Of a DNA stretch of 64,000 nt, positions 41,031-49,610 are shown piece by piece. Every line of letters begins with the position of its first letter. Position 1 is the first letter of the stretch. A model generated the notes under the pieces. The model searched no databases and was not told where the DNA came from. It saw only the letters and a list, made by a program, of their open reading frames with translations. Position numbers and translations under genes: made by a program. The DNA is taken from the NCBI RefSeq assembly GCF_022095615.2, contig NZ_CP155559.1:1609501-1673500 (forward strand), read 5' to 3'. Source of the stretch: Bacillus thuringiensis (GTDB lineage: Bacteria > Bacillota > Bacilli > Bacillales > Bacillaceae_G).

Positions 41031-42440
41031 TTGAAACCACCTACAGATAACAATAAAGAAGGTGCGGAGTCACATAAGTTAGAAAGTGAGAGTAAACCGA
41101 TTTGGAAGTCGATGTCCATGTTTTTAGTACCGTTACTATTAAGTAATGTATTACAATCGATTGGACAATTATTCGGTATGGTAGTAGTAGGAAGATGGCT
41201 TGGAGTTAATGATTTAGCAGCCATATCAGCATTCTTTCCTCTATTTTTCTTACTCGTTTCATTTGTAATTGGTATTGGTTCAGGTAGTTCTATTTTAATT
41301 GGTCAGGCGTTTGGCGCTAAAAACGAAGATCGTTTAAAAGCTATCGTTGGTACGACGCTGACATTTACCTTTATTATTGGAGTTGTGTTGGCGATAGTAG
41401 GCAGTATTTTTGCAATGGATATTATGCGCCTTATGGGAACGCCAGAAAATATTATTGAAATAAGTGTACATTACGCACGGATATTATTTATATCGATGCC
41501 AGTATTATTTTTATATTTCGCATATACAACATTTATGAGAGGTACAGGAGATTCTAAAACGCCATTTTACTTTTTAATTGTAAGTACAGCACTAAATATG
41601 ATCTTATTACCAATTCTTATTTTTGGATGGTTAGGAGCTCCGAAATTAGATGTGTATGGAGCAGCGTATGCTTCTGTTATATCTACAGTTATTACGTTTA
41701 TTGTCATGTTGGTATATTTAAAGAAGAAAAATCACCCACTACAATTAGATAGTACGGTAAGGAAATATCTTCGCATGGATGGGGAGTTATTGAAGCTATT
41801 GCTACGACTCGGTATTCCGGCGAGTATTAATATGATATTAGTTTCATTATCTGAAATTGCGGTCATCGCGTTTGTAAATCGTTACGGTTCGGATGCAACA
41901 GCAGCTTATGGCGTCGTGAACCAGGTTGCAAGTTATGTACAAATGCCAGCAGTTAGCCTTGGTATTACAGTTTCCATTTTTGCAGCACAATCAATTGGGG
42001 CAAATCAATTTGATCGATTACAGAAAGTCGTGAAAGCCGGAATTATCATGAACTATGTCATCGGTGGTGTGTTAATATCTCTTATTTACTTGTTCTCAAG
42101 AGACATACTATCACTATTTTTAACGAGTCAAACTACAATTGATATTGCTCACAGCCTTGTTATGATTACATTATGGAGCTATTTAATTTTCGGGCATGCG
42201 CAAATTATTAGTGCGACAATGCGAGCAAGTGGTACAGTATTATGGCCAACTGTTATCGGCGTTGTATCAATTTGGCTTGTTGAAGTACCTGTAGCGTATT
42301 ACCTTTCTTATCATACAAGTCTTGGTATAGAAGGGATATGGATTGGGTACCCAGCAGCATTTATTGTCAGCTTGGTATTACAGTATGCATATTATAAGTT
42401 TTCATGGCAGAAGAAACGAATTACACGATTAGTGAGCTAA
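41031..42440 (+). CDS. MATE family efflux transporter
   Basis: 469 residues, twelve helices in two homologous halves, TTG start at 41031 (AAAGGAG upstream; the nearby ATG at 41024 is in another frame and stops). Segments VGRWLGVNDLAAISAFFPL, GSGSSILIGQAFGAKN and YTTFMRGTGDSKTPFYFL are typical of the NorM/MATE multidrug cation exporters. Substrates unknown. The DUF2087 regulator is directly upstream. Confidence 0.88.
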   Translation: MKPPTDNNKEGAESHKLESESKPIWKSMSMFLVPLLLSNVLQSIGQLFGMVVVGRWLGVNDLAAISAFFPLFFLLVSFVIGIGSGSSILIGQAFGAKNEDRLKAIVGTTLTFTFIIGVVLAIVGSIFAMDIMRLMGTPENIIEISVHYARILFISMPVLFLYFAYTTFMRGTGDSKTPFYFLIVSTALNMILLPILIFGWLGAPKLDVYGAAYASVISTVITFIVMLVYLKKKNHPLQLDSTVRKYLRMDGELLKLLLRLGIPASINMILVSLSEIAVIAFVNRYGSDATAAYGVVNQVASYVQMPAVSLGITVSIFAAQSIGANQFDRLQKVVKAGIIMNYVIGGVLISLIYLFSRDILSLFLTSQTTIDIAHSLVMITLWSYLIFGHAQIISATMRASGTVLWPTVIGVVSIWLVEVPVAYYLSYHTSLGIEGIWIGYPAAFIVSLVLQYAYYKFSWQKKRITRLVS

Positions 42441-42447
42441 ATCATGC

Positions 42448-42486
42448 AAATGTCCCTAAGTTATTATACTTAGGGACATTTTTTGT
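42448..42486. terminator. Terminator after the MATE gene
   Basis: AAATGTCCCTAAG pairs with CTTAGGGACATTT, then T's. Confidence 0.85.
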
Positions 42487-42496
42487 AAGTGTATGT

Positions 42497-43195
42497 TTAT
42501 AAATAGCTTTTTAAAGTGATATCAAAATGTTGTCTAATGAGTTTGTTATCACTCATATAAAACTCCCATGCTTTTTCAGGTTCACCGATAATTTCAAAAG
42601 ATTCTTCTGTAATATATAAAGCACAATTATCCTCTAGTGCAATTCCTTCTATATTACCTTGATGATTTTGTAAAAAGGAATGGAAGGCGTTCATTCTATT
42701 TAATTGATTATAATGTGGACAAAATCTTTTGTTCACAATCCCCCAGCCGTTGCTTTCTATATAACCAGAATCTTCATAATCTGAGCGGATACTAGATGTG
42801 AACCAACACATAGCACCAGCACTACATCCTGCGATGAGAGTTCCTTGTTGCAAAGCAAATAATAATTTTTCGTCTAGTTTATGTTCTTTCCATTGTGTAA
42901 GCATGTGAATATAGTTCCCGCCACCGAGATAAATTAAATCAGCTGATTGAATCATTTCGTCTATTTCATATTTAGAAGGTGTATCAGCTATATTACGTAA
43001 AATTTGTACTTCACAGTGTAATTGTTTTTCGAACGTGTCTAAAAATAGTTTTATATAGCTTTCATCATCATGACTTGCTGTAGGAATGAATAATACTTTT
43101 GGATACTGTTTATTTGTTAATGCTATAAGTCGCTCATTAATAGGCGAGTGATTTGAATCTTGTAAATCACCGCCACCAATGACAGCTAATTTCAT
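42497..43195 (-). CDS. Peptidase E / class S51 glutamine-amidotransferase-like protein
   Basis: 232 residues from ATG 43193-43195 (AGGTGG upstream; the frame opens earlier at 43216). MKLAVIGGGDLQDSNHSP, LIYLGGGNYIHML, the nucleophile elbow AGCSAGAMCWF (Ser) and ALEDNCALY match the S51 family. The relatives split into aspartyl dipeptidases (PepE) and cyanophycinases; length and the absence of an N-terminal signal favour the cytosolic PepE-like branch. Single gene, convergent with the MATE gene. Confidence 0.82.
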   Translation of the reverse strand: MKLAVIGGGDLQDSNHSPINERLIALTNKQYPKVLFIPTASHDDESYIKLFLDTFEKQLHCEVQILRNIADTPSKYEIDEMIQSADLIYLGGGNYIHMLTQWKEHKLDEKLLFALQQGTLIAGCSAGAMCWFTSSIRSDYEDSGYIESNGWGIVNKRFCPHYNQLNRMNAFHSFLQNHQGNIEGIALEDNCALYITEESFEIIGEPEKAWEFYMSDNKLIRQHFDITLKSYL

Positions 43196-43216
43196 AGTAA
43201 AGCACCACCTAATCAT

Positions 43217-43579
43217 TTTTGTTATATAAAAATTCGATAGAAGAGAGTTACATTCCTTCTGTAATGTAATGAATAAGCAGAAAATATAGTTTAAATATAT
43301 CGGAATAGTAAAGCAGAGGCTGGTTACATAGAGAAATGAACTAGAAACAATTTATTGATATATAATACTTCATACTATTGTTTCAAAATATGGAAACAAT
43401 ATGTTTAAATGGATATAACGAAGCATGAATTCATATTGAATGAGTGCTTATACTTAAAAAAAGAATCGGAAATAATAGAGATTTTACAAATGAGTTTTTA
43501 CTTTTTATAGGAACTTGTATTACAATATGGTAAAATTATTTCAATATATTTATTTAATATAAAAATACAAAGAGGGAGC
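43217..43579. other. 360-base intergenic stretch with one inverted repeat
   Basis: AT-rich, no gene seen. TATTGTTTC (43376-43384) and GAAACAATA (43393-43401) form a perfect 9-base inverted repeat with an eight-base spacer, a plausible operator or hairpin about 190 bases before the next gene. Confidence 0.45.
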
Positions 43580-43984
43580 GTGAAAAAAGTGGATTTTCGA
43601 TTTGAATTTACAACGAAGGTGAAAGAATACTTAGATGATGAGAAGGATGAAAAAATAATAAAAGATGGACATAGAGATATCATTTTTCAGTATTTATACC
43701 CATTAGAGAGTGAAATTGGCATTTATAAAAATCCTAACTTTACTTTTTTGGCATCAGGAAGACGCTCGCATATCGTATTAGAAAATGTTGAATTTAAAAC
43801 AGAAGTCAATGTAAAAAGTAACATCATAGAAATTACAAAAGTAGTGGATAATGTCGTTATTCCGTTAGATACTATCGTGGCGAAAGATCGGGAATTATTT
43901 GCGCTTGGGCGTAATGAGAAGTTTAGTGTACAAATATTAGAGCAGTATCTGTTTGAAACATTTGGAGAGAAGCTAGGATTATAA
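43580..43984 (+). CDS. Hypothetical protein, 134 residues (DUF3942-like)
   Basis: GTG start at 43580 after AGAGGGAG (a second GTG at 43589 is possible). A soluble alpha/beta protein: RFEFTTKVKEYLDDEKDEKII, then YPLESEIGIYKNPNFTFLASGRRSHIVLENVEFKTEVNVKSNIIEITK and QILEQYLFETFGEKL. The arrangement reminds me of the DUF3942 family of the B. cereus group, without certainty. No partner genes; function unknown. Confidence 0.6.
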   Translation: MKKVDFRFEFTTKVKEYLDDEKDEKIIKDGHRDIIFQYLYPLESEIGIYKNPNFTFLASGRRSHIVLENVEFKTEVNVKSNIIEITKVVDNVVIPLDTIVAKDRELFALGRNEKFSVQILEQYLFETFGEKLGL

Positions 43985-44041
43985 GAAATAGAATGGCGTA
44001 CGTATTTATGGGTAGTGAATTTTCGTGTATATCATTCGTGC

Positions 44042-44077
44042 TTGACCTTTCATTTAATTTATACTACAATTCGTAGT
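44042..44077 (+). promoter_or_regulatory. Promoter and BlaI-type operator of the blaI-M56 pair
   Basis: Sigma-A promoter TTGACC (44042-44047), 17 bases, TACAAT (44065-44070). The -10 box is covered by ACTAC-N5-GTAGT (44063-44077), close to the TACTACA-type dyad bound by BlaI/MecI repressors. Confidence 0.75.
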
Positions 44078-44094
44078 GTGAAAGGAGCCATACT

Positions 44095-44508
44095 ATGTTT
44101 ACTCAAAACTATAAGTTAAATGAGCAAGGGTTAAATCATTTCTTTGGACCGCTTGAAGCGAAGATTATGGAGATTGTTTGGTCTAGCGAGGGTATTACGA
44201 TTAAAGAAGTGCAGCAGAGATTAAGTGAAGAATCACCTGTAAATTTTAATACTGTAATGACAGTTATGAACAGGCTAGTAGAGAAATTACACTTAGAAAA
44301 ACAGACTGTAAAAAGAAGTGGCATATATCGTGCTATACAAACAAAAGAAGAATTCTTATCCAATCAAACGAAGAAAATGACACAGGAATTGATGGGGGAA
44401 TTTGGAGATTTAGTTGTAAATCATATGCTAGATGAGTTAGAGCAGGCTGATCCGACTTTAATAAAAAAGTTAGAAGACAAATTGAGTCAGTTAAAAAAAG
44501 AGGAGTAA
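44095..44508 (+). CDS. BlaI/MecI/CopY family repressor
   Basis: 137 residues. Winged helix at about 15-80 (GPLEAKIMEIVWSSEGITIKEVQQRL, VNFNTVMTVMNRLVEKLHLEKQ) and a C-terminal dimerisation region (LSNQTKKMTQELMGEFGDLVVNHMLDELEQ). Family members are dimeric repressors inactivated by proteolysis or, for CopY, by metal. The Asn-Phe site cut in BlaI/MecI is not clearly present here. Next gene is an M56 protease four bases after the stop, so this is a BlaI-BlaR-like pair. Confidence 0.9.
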   Translation: MFTQNYKLNEQGLNHFFGPLEAKIMEIVWSSEGITIKEVQQRLSEESPVNFNTVMTVMNRLVEKLHLEKQTVKRSGIYRAIQTKEEFLSNQTKKMTQELMGEFGDLVVNHMLDELEQADPTLIKKLEDKLSQLKKEE

Positions 44509-44512
44509 TGAA

Positions 44513-45325
44513 ATGAAATGGCAAATGCGTAAAATCGTATTGTTAGCAGTAATTGTTAGTACCCTCTTTTTCAGTATGTTAATGTATTACGTTACATATC
44601 CATTTCTGTTTCAAAATAAGATGCTCTTTCTTTCAAATTTTTGCTTGTTCCAGTTAGAAAAACATATGAAAGAATTATCGCTCATTCGTATTATAATCGC
44701 TGGATTATTATTACTTACCATATTAATCGTGTGCAAAAGAATTTGGCGACAATTTTTATATGGTAAAAAATTACAAGAAATACTTATCCCTTTCATCCGA
44801 AAAGGAAAACAAATATATATATTGCCGACTACGGAAGTTGCGGCATTTACAATTGGGCTATTTCGTCCGAAAGTTGTCATGTCAGAAGGGATGCTTCAAA
44901 CATTTTCAGATGAAGAAATGGATGCAATTATTTTCCATGAAGAATATCATCAAAATAATCGTGATCCGTTAAAATTATTTTGTTTTACGTTATTAGCAGA
45001 AGGAATGATGTACATACCGATATTAAAAGGGTTGTTACAGCGGTATCATACGTATCAAGAGCTAGCTGCTGATAAATATGCGATGAACAAAATGGAATCT
45101 TCATTTGAGTTAGGTAGCGCGTTATTAAAATTAATTAAAATAAAGACAATGGAAAATCGGTGTGTTACAGCTTCATTTGCAAAAACAGCAATAAATTTAC
45201 GAATCGAGCAAGTGTTAAATGAAAAGGTTGTTAAGCTTACTATTCCGTTACATACGAATTCGGTATATGTAACATTAGGTTTATTCTGTATGTCGGTTGT
45301 ACTTATTGTCGGAGAGTGCATATAG
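44513..45325 (+). CDS. M56 family metallopeptidase (BlaR1-like without sensor domain)
   Basis: 270 residues. Membrane helices at about 6-30, 57-75 and 245-268. Zinc protease motif H142-E-E-Y-H146 with E183-x3-D187 downstream, preceded by AFTIGLFRPKVVMSEGM, which is typical of BlaR1/MecR1 gluzincin domains. The usual 250-residue penicillin-binding sensor domain is absent, so the inducer cannot be a beta-lactam through that route. It probably cleaves the adjacent BlaI-like repressor, as in other M56-BlaI pairs. Immediately upstream of a redox operon. Confidence 0.85.
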   Translation: MKWQMRKIVLLAVIVSTLFFSMLMYYVTYPFLFQNKMLFLSNFCLFQLEKHMKELSLIRIIIAGLLLLTILIVCKRIWRQFLYGKKLQEILIPFIRKGKQIYILPTTEVAAFTIGLFRPKVVMSEGMLQTFSDEEMDAIIFHEEYHQNNRDPLKLFCFTLLAEGMMYIPILKGLLQRYHTYQELAADKYAMNKMESSFELGSALLKLIKIKTMENRCVTASFAKTAINLRIEQVLNEKVVKLTIPLHTNSVYVTLGLFCMSVVLIVGECI

Positions 45326-45344
45326 CCTCTTTTTTTTAAGAATC

Positions 45345-45365
45345 AACACTACTTATTGTAGTGTT
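45345..45365. promoter_or_regulatory. Second BlaI-type operator, before ccdA
   Basis: AACACTAC-TTATT-GTAGTGTT, an 8-5-8 perfect inverted repeat sharing the ACTAC-N5-GTAGT core with the site at 44063-44077. It could also fold as a hairpin with a short T tract, but the shared core argues for an operator. Confidence 0.65.
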
Positions 45366-45379
45366 TTAGGAGGAATAAA

Positions 45380-46093
45380 ATGAATGCAGCAGATTTAACA
45401 ATTTGGCTTGTGGCTGGGGCGGGAGTATTGTCATTTATATCTCCGTGCTCTTTACCGCTATATCCATCTTATTTATCTTATATTACAGGTGTGTCTATTC
45501 AAGATTTAAAAGAAAATCGTGGGATTATGCAAAAATCAGCGATTATACATACCATATTTTTTATAATCGGATTTTCGGTTATATTTTACGCGTTAGGTTT
45601 ATCGGTAAGTTGGATTGGAATAACATTTTCATCTAACCAAAAATTGATTCAACAAATTGGTGGGATTTTTATTGTTTTAATGGGGCTATTTATGACGGGC
45701 TTGTTTCAGCCTAAGTGGCTTATGGCAGAGAAAAAGGTGCAGTATAGAAGTAAATCGACTGGATATATTCGCTCGATTTTAGTCGGTATGACATATGCAG
45801 CGGGTTGGACACCATGTGTTGGACCGATATTTTCCGCTGTACTCATGCTTGGCGCAACGAATCCTGAAGGGGCATTTCTTTATATTACCGCGTATACGCT
45901 TGGGTTTGCGGTTCCATTTTTCGTGATGGCATTCTTTATTGGGAAGGTAAAATGGATTGTTACATATGCCAATGTCATGATGAAAATTGGCGGTGGAATG
46001 ATGATTGTAACAGGTATTTTATTGTATACAAATCAAATGACGAAAATTACAGCATTCTTTATTCGTCTGTTTGGTGGATTTACAGGTTTTTAA
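45380..46093 (+). CDS. ccdA: CcdA cytochrome c biogenesis/thiol reductant transporter
   Basis: 237 residues, six helices, AGGAGG ribosome binding site. The two redox cysteines sit in FISPCSLPLYPSYLSYITG (helix 1) and TYAAGWTPCVGPIFSAVLM (helix 4), the normal DsbD/CcdA pattern. It moves electrons from cytosolic thioredoxin to extracytoplasmic thioredoxin-like proteins. Here it precedes a ResA/TlpA-like protein by 18 bases, its natural partner. In B. subtilis ccdA serves cytochrome c maturation and spore StoA; this operon appears to be an additional, separately regulated copy. Confidence 0.92.
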   Translation: MNAADLTIWLVAGAGVLSFISPCSLPLYPSYLSYITGVSIQDLKENRGIMQKSAIIHTIFFIIGFSVIFYALGLSVSWIGITFSSNQKLIQQIGGIFIVLMGLFMTGLFQPKWLMAEKKVQYRSKSTGYIRSILVGMTYAAGWTPCVGPIFSAVLMLGATNPEGAFLYITAYTLGFAVPFFVMAFFIGKVKWIVTYANVMMKIGGGMMIVTGILLYTNQMTKITAFFIRLFGGFTGF

Positions 46094-46111
46094 TAATGAG
46101 GAGGAAAAAAG

Positions 46112-46666
46112 GTGAAGAAACTAATTGCGATTATACTGGCTGGGGCACTAATTTGGGCCGGAGTTAACTTTTATAATACAAAAAAAGAAGAAAAAGAAAG
46201 AAAAGCAAAACAAGCGGAGTTACAAGAAACAGAAGTATTACCACAAGCAGGGTTTAAAGCACCAAACATAACGTTAAAAGGATTAGAAGGGAAGCTGCAT
46301 TCGTTAAATGATGCAAAAGGAAAACCGTATCTTATTAATTTTTGGGCATCGTGGTGTGGACCATGTGAAATGGAGGCACCTGACTTAGTTCATATGTATG
46401 ACAAATATAAAAAGGATGTTGAAATTTTTGCGGTAAATGCAACTATCGGAGATCCAGTACAAGAAGCGAGCGCATTTGCAGATCGTCACGGATTTAAGTT
46501 TCCTGTTTTACTAGATATGGACGGAGTAGCTGGATTGGATTATAAAGTATTTTCTTTACCAACGACATTTTTTGTTAATAAAGATGGAATTATCGTAGAG
46601 CAAGTACGAGGCGTATTACCTCCAGATCAATTAGAAGAGAAATTTAAGAAATTAATTGAGAGTTAA
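46112..46666 (+). CDS. Membrane-anchored thioredoxin-like protein (ResA/TlpA type)
   Basis: 184 residues, GTG start at 46112 after GAGGAGG. One N-terminal helix (residues 3-20), a charged linker, then a thioredoxin-like domain: the active site is FWASWCGPCEMEAPDL (CGPC), cis-Pro in FSLPTTFFVNK. The CGPC motif differs from the CEPC of ResA and fits TlpA/StoA-like reductases. The central insertion after the first helix that gives ResA its specificity is short. It takes electrons from CcdA and reduces disulfides outside the membrane. Confidence 0.88.
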   Translation: MKKLIAIILAGALIWAGVNFYNTKKEEKERKAKQAELQETEVLPQAGFKAPNITLKGLEGKLHSLNDAKGKPYLINFWASWCGPCEMEAPDLVHMYDKYKKDVEIFAVNATIGDPVQEASAFADRHGFKFPVLLDMDGVAGLDYKVFSLPTTFFVNKDGIIVEQVRGVLPPDQLEEKFKKLIES

Positions 46667-46680
46667 GAGGGGATTTCATA

Positions 46681-47364
46681 GTGATGGAGTGGATCGTGAG
46701 GTTACAACCCGTATCTCTTATAATTGGAAGTCTATTTGGATTTATGTTGATGAAACGCAAGATGAAGAATCAAAGTGTACCATATGAAAAAATGATGGAT
46801 GCAGTAACAAATGCTTTTCTTATCATCGTATTTGTATGGAAATTTGCACCGGCAATTTTAAATCCAGTATGGACTATTAGGTCACCATTGCAAGCATTAT
46901 TAGCTATAGGAAGCATGAAGCATATTATAGCAGGATGTATAATTGCGAGTGCCTATATTGTTTGGAAAAGTAAAAAGGAGCAATTTGCGCTTCGTATTTT
47001 ACTTGATACATTACCTATTGGACTATGTATGAGTATTATTTTTTATTTTTTGTTTCACCAAAAAATAGGTGTACAAACGACATTGCCTTGGGGAATGAAA
47101 ATATATGAATCTAAATTTTTATATCATCCTATATTCGTATACGAGATCATCCTTGCCCTTTGTATAATGGGCTTGTTATGGATGAAAAATGAAAGGTTAG
47201 GAAATGGAAAGAATATAAGCGTTTTTCTAATTATTGAGGGGTTTGCTCATATCATTATTTCACTTGTTAGTGAACAGAATTCGGTTCTATTTGGTTTATC
47301 AGTACAGCAAATACTCAGTTTTTGTGTTATGAGTTTAGGGATTTTGTTCGTGCCGAAAAAATAA
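46681..47364 (+). CDS. Lgt-like membrane protein lacking the GRxGNFxN motif
   Basis: 227 residues, about seven helices. It follows the thioredoxin gene by 14 bases. HPIFVYEIILALC aligns with the H-P-T-x-x-Y-E region of prolipoprotein diacylglyceryl transferase and FGLSVQQILSFCVMSLGIL with its C-terminal GLS-x-GQ-x-LSL segment, but the Lgt signature G-R-x-G-N-F-x-N is absent at the matching place (LPIGLCMSIIFYFL). It is probably a paralogue with lost or changed activity, linked with the redox pair rather than with lipoprotein maturation. Confidence 0.7.
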   Translation: MMEWIVRLQPVSLIIGSLFGFMLMKRKMKNQSVPYEKMMDAVTNAFLIIVFVWKFAPAILNPVWTIRSPLQALLAIGSMKHIIAGCIIASAYIVWKSKKEQFALRILLDTLPIGLCMSIIFYFLFHQKIGVQTTLPWGMKIYESKFLYHPIFVYEIILALCIMGLLWMKNERLGNGKNISVFLIIEGFAHIIISLVSEQNSVLFGLSVQQILSFCVMSLGILFVPKK

Positions 47365-47365
47365 A

Positions 47366-47406
47366 AATAGCCATGTACGGAATGCATCCGTATGTGGCTA
47401 TTTTTA
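47366..47406. terminator. Bidirectional terminator after the redox operon
   Basis: AAATAGCCATGTACGGA pairs imperfectly with TCCGTATGTGGCTATTT around ATGC, followed by T's; also behind the XRE-cupin gene. Confidence 0.8.
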
Positions 47407-47415
47407 TTACATCTA

Positions 47416-47961
47416 TTAAAAAATCGGCGGAGTAACAGAAAATAAAACAATCGCATTTTTCTCGAATTGATTTACCCATTTATGTTTTAAATAAGCGGGT
47501 ATTTTTACGCTATCACCCGTTTCTAATATGTATTCTTCTTCATTTAAATGTAATGTGATTTGCCCTTCTAATACAAATGCTAATTCTTCACCTTTATGTT
47601 CTAGTACATTTTCTGATGAAGCTGTATTTGGAGGAACGGTCATAATCGCTGTTGCTAAATTTCCTGTGAAATCAGGTGATAGCATTTCATATGATAAATT
47701 ATCGATAATCATTTTTTTGCGTTTATGAGAACGTACAATTAAATCGTCTGTATTTGTATCTTCAAGTAAAAAGCTAAATGTTGGAACATCAAGAGCTTTA
47801 GCGAGTACTTTTAATGTTTGGATAGAAGGGTTAGCAGACCCACGCTCAATTTGACTTAACATGGATGGTGTAATACCTGCCATCGTTGCTAGTTCTTTAC
47901 TTGTTAACCCCTTTTCTTTTCTTTGTTTTTCAATCTTTTTACCAATATCTATATTTTCCAT
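47416..47961 (-). CDS. XRE-family regulator with cupin domain
   Basis: 181 residues. Helix-turn-helix at about 8-62 (KIEKQRKEKGLTSKELATMAG, TPSMLSQIERGSANPS), cupin sensor at 105-175 (LEHKGEELAFVLEGQITLHLNEEEYILETGDSVKIPAYLKHKW). SutR/PuuR-like regulators of this build respond to amino acids, polyamines or sulfur compounds. It is divergent from D-serine ammonia-lyase, so it probably controls that gene in response to D-serine. Confidence 0.85.
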   Translation of the reverse strand: MENIDIGKKIEKQRKEKGLTSKELATMAGITPSMLSQIERGSANPSIQTLKVLAKALDVPTFSFLLEDTNTDDLIVRSHKRKKMIIDNLSYEMLSPDFTGNLATAIMTVPPNTASSENVLEHKGEELAFVLEGQITLHLNEEEYILETGDSVKIPAYLKHKWVNQFEKNAIVLFSVTPPIF

Positions 47962-48110
47962 AATGAAAAGCTCCTTAATGATTATTAAATTATATTTAAA
48001 TAAATTAAATTAAAATTAACTTAAATTATTTTTTGTGTTAAACTATATTAAAATTAATTTAATTATAATTTATTAAATCGTAAGCTACAAGGTGATGAGG
48101 AGGAAGAGAA
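47962..48110. promoter_or_regulatory. Divergent promoter region with repeated TTAA-rich boxes
   Basis: Several near-palindromic TTAATTTAAATTAA-like tracts between 47985 and 48075, a likely binding region for the XRE-cupin protein. The extreme AT content makes single operators hard to define. Confidence 0.4.
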
Positions 48111-49451
48111 ATGAAGGAGATAGAGAAATTAAAAGAACAATATCCACTATTAAATAAATTAATCGCAACAGAAGAAGTGTTTTGGGTGAATCCGAATATG
48201 GAAAAGTATGAAACGGCAATAATAGATTCGCCACTGAATGAAGAAAATGTAGAAGATGCGGAGGAGAGGTTAAAGCGTTTTGCATCATACATTGTGAGAG
48301 TTTTTCCTGAAACGAAAGAGACGAAAGGTATAATTGAATCACCTTTAGTGAAAATCCCTTCTATGAAACAAGCTTTAGAGAAAAATTACGAGCAACCTAT
48401 TCTAGGAGAATTATTATTAAAATGTGATAGCCAACTTCCGATATCAGGCTCAATTAAAGCGAGGGGCGGGATTTATGAAGTGTTGAAACATGCTGAACAA
48501 TTAGCGTTGCAGCATGGAATGTTAACAGAAGAAGATGATTATTCCATTTTAGATAGTGAGCCATGTAGAGAGTTTTTTGCAAAATATTCAATTGCGGTAG
48601 GTTCAACAGGAAACTTAGGATTAAGCATTGGAATTATGAGTGCGAAACTAGGTTTTAACGTAACTGTTCATATGTCAGCAGACGCGAAACAATGGAAAAA
48701 AGATTTATTAAGAAGTAAAGGTGTAAACGTTATTGAATATGAAGCTGATTATAGTAAAGCAGTAGAAGAGGGGCGTCAGCAAGCAGATGCAGATCCTAGT
48801 TGTTATTTTGTAGATGATGAAAACTCACATGATTTATTTTTAGGATACGCAGTAGCAGCATCGCGTTTACAAAAACAATTAGAAGAGTTAGAGATTGTAG
48901 TGGATGAAGAACACCCTTTATTCGTTTACCTTCCGTGTGGAGTAGGGGGCGGACCTGGCGGAGTAGCATTTGGTTTAAAGTTATTGTATAAAGACAATGT
49001 CCATTGTTTCTTTGCAGAGCCAACACATTCACCATGTATGTTACTCGGTTTAATGACAGGACTTCATGATAAAATTGCCGTTCAAGATATCGGGATTGAT
49101 AATGTAACAGACGCGGACGGACTAGCGGTAGGAAGACCGTCTGGGTTTGTCGGGGAAACGATGGAACCATTTTTGAGTGGTAATTACACAGTAAGTGATG
49201 AAGAATTATATAGATTGTTAAAAGAACTAGCTGATACGGAAAATATTTATTTAGAGCCTTCTGCATTAGCGGGTATGATAGGGCCAGTGAAAGTATGTAA
49301 AGAAGATGCGTATTTACAAAAACAACAGTTAACAGAGAAGCTGAAGAAAGGTACTCATATTGTGTGGGGAACTGGAGGTAGTATGGTTCCAGAAGCTGTC
49401 ATGAATGGGTATTATAAAACAGGTGAGTCATTAACAATATTAGAAAAATGA
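48111..49451 (+). CDS. dsdA: D-serine ammonia-lyase
   Basis: 446 residues, the family length, RBS GAGGAGG. Fold-type II PLP enzyme: the PLP lysine lies in [16 protein letters not shown], the phosphate loop in [20 protein letters not shown], and the C-terminal segment [15 protein letters not shown] plus ALAGM is typical of DsdA. It splits D-serine into pyruvate and ammonia, cytosolic. Divergent from the XRE-cupin regulator; monocistronic with a terminator. Confidence 0.93.
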   Translation: MKEIEKLKEQYPLLNKLIATEEVFWVNPNMEKYETAIIDSPLNEENVEDAEERLKRFASYIVRVFPETKETKGIIESPLVKIPSMKQALEKNYEQPILGELLLKCDSQLPISGSIKARGGIYEVLKHAEQLALQHGMLTEEDDYSILDSEPCREFFAKYSIAVGSTGNLGLSIGIMSAKLGFNVTVHMSADAKQWKKDLLRSKGVNVIEYEADYSKAVEEGRQQADADPSCYFVDDENSHDLFLGYAVAASRLQKQLEELEIVVDEEHPLFVYLPCGVGGGPGGVAFGLKLLYKDNVHCFFAEPTHSPCMLLGLMTGLHDKIAVQDIGIDNVTDADGLAVGRPSGFVGETMEPFLSGNYTVSDEELYRLLKELADTENIYLEPSALAGMIGPVKVCKEDAYLQKQQLTEKLKKGTHIVWGTGGSMVPEAVMNGYYKTGESLTILEK

Positions 49452-49476
49452 GGCTAATTGTGGCCTCATTTTTTAT
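49447..49476 (+). terminator. Terminator after dsdA
   Basis: AATGAGGC pairs with GCCTCATT around TAATTGTG, followed by T's. Confidence 0.75.
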
Positions 49477-49610
49477 TTATATGACATATGTATTATTATA
49501 AATTCTTTGTTATTTTCGCATTAGTTCATTATAGTATAGATATAAAGAACTTATATCAAATAAACATAACAAAAAAGCTTTATTTTACATAATAAGAGGA
49601 TGTGTATACG

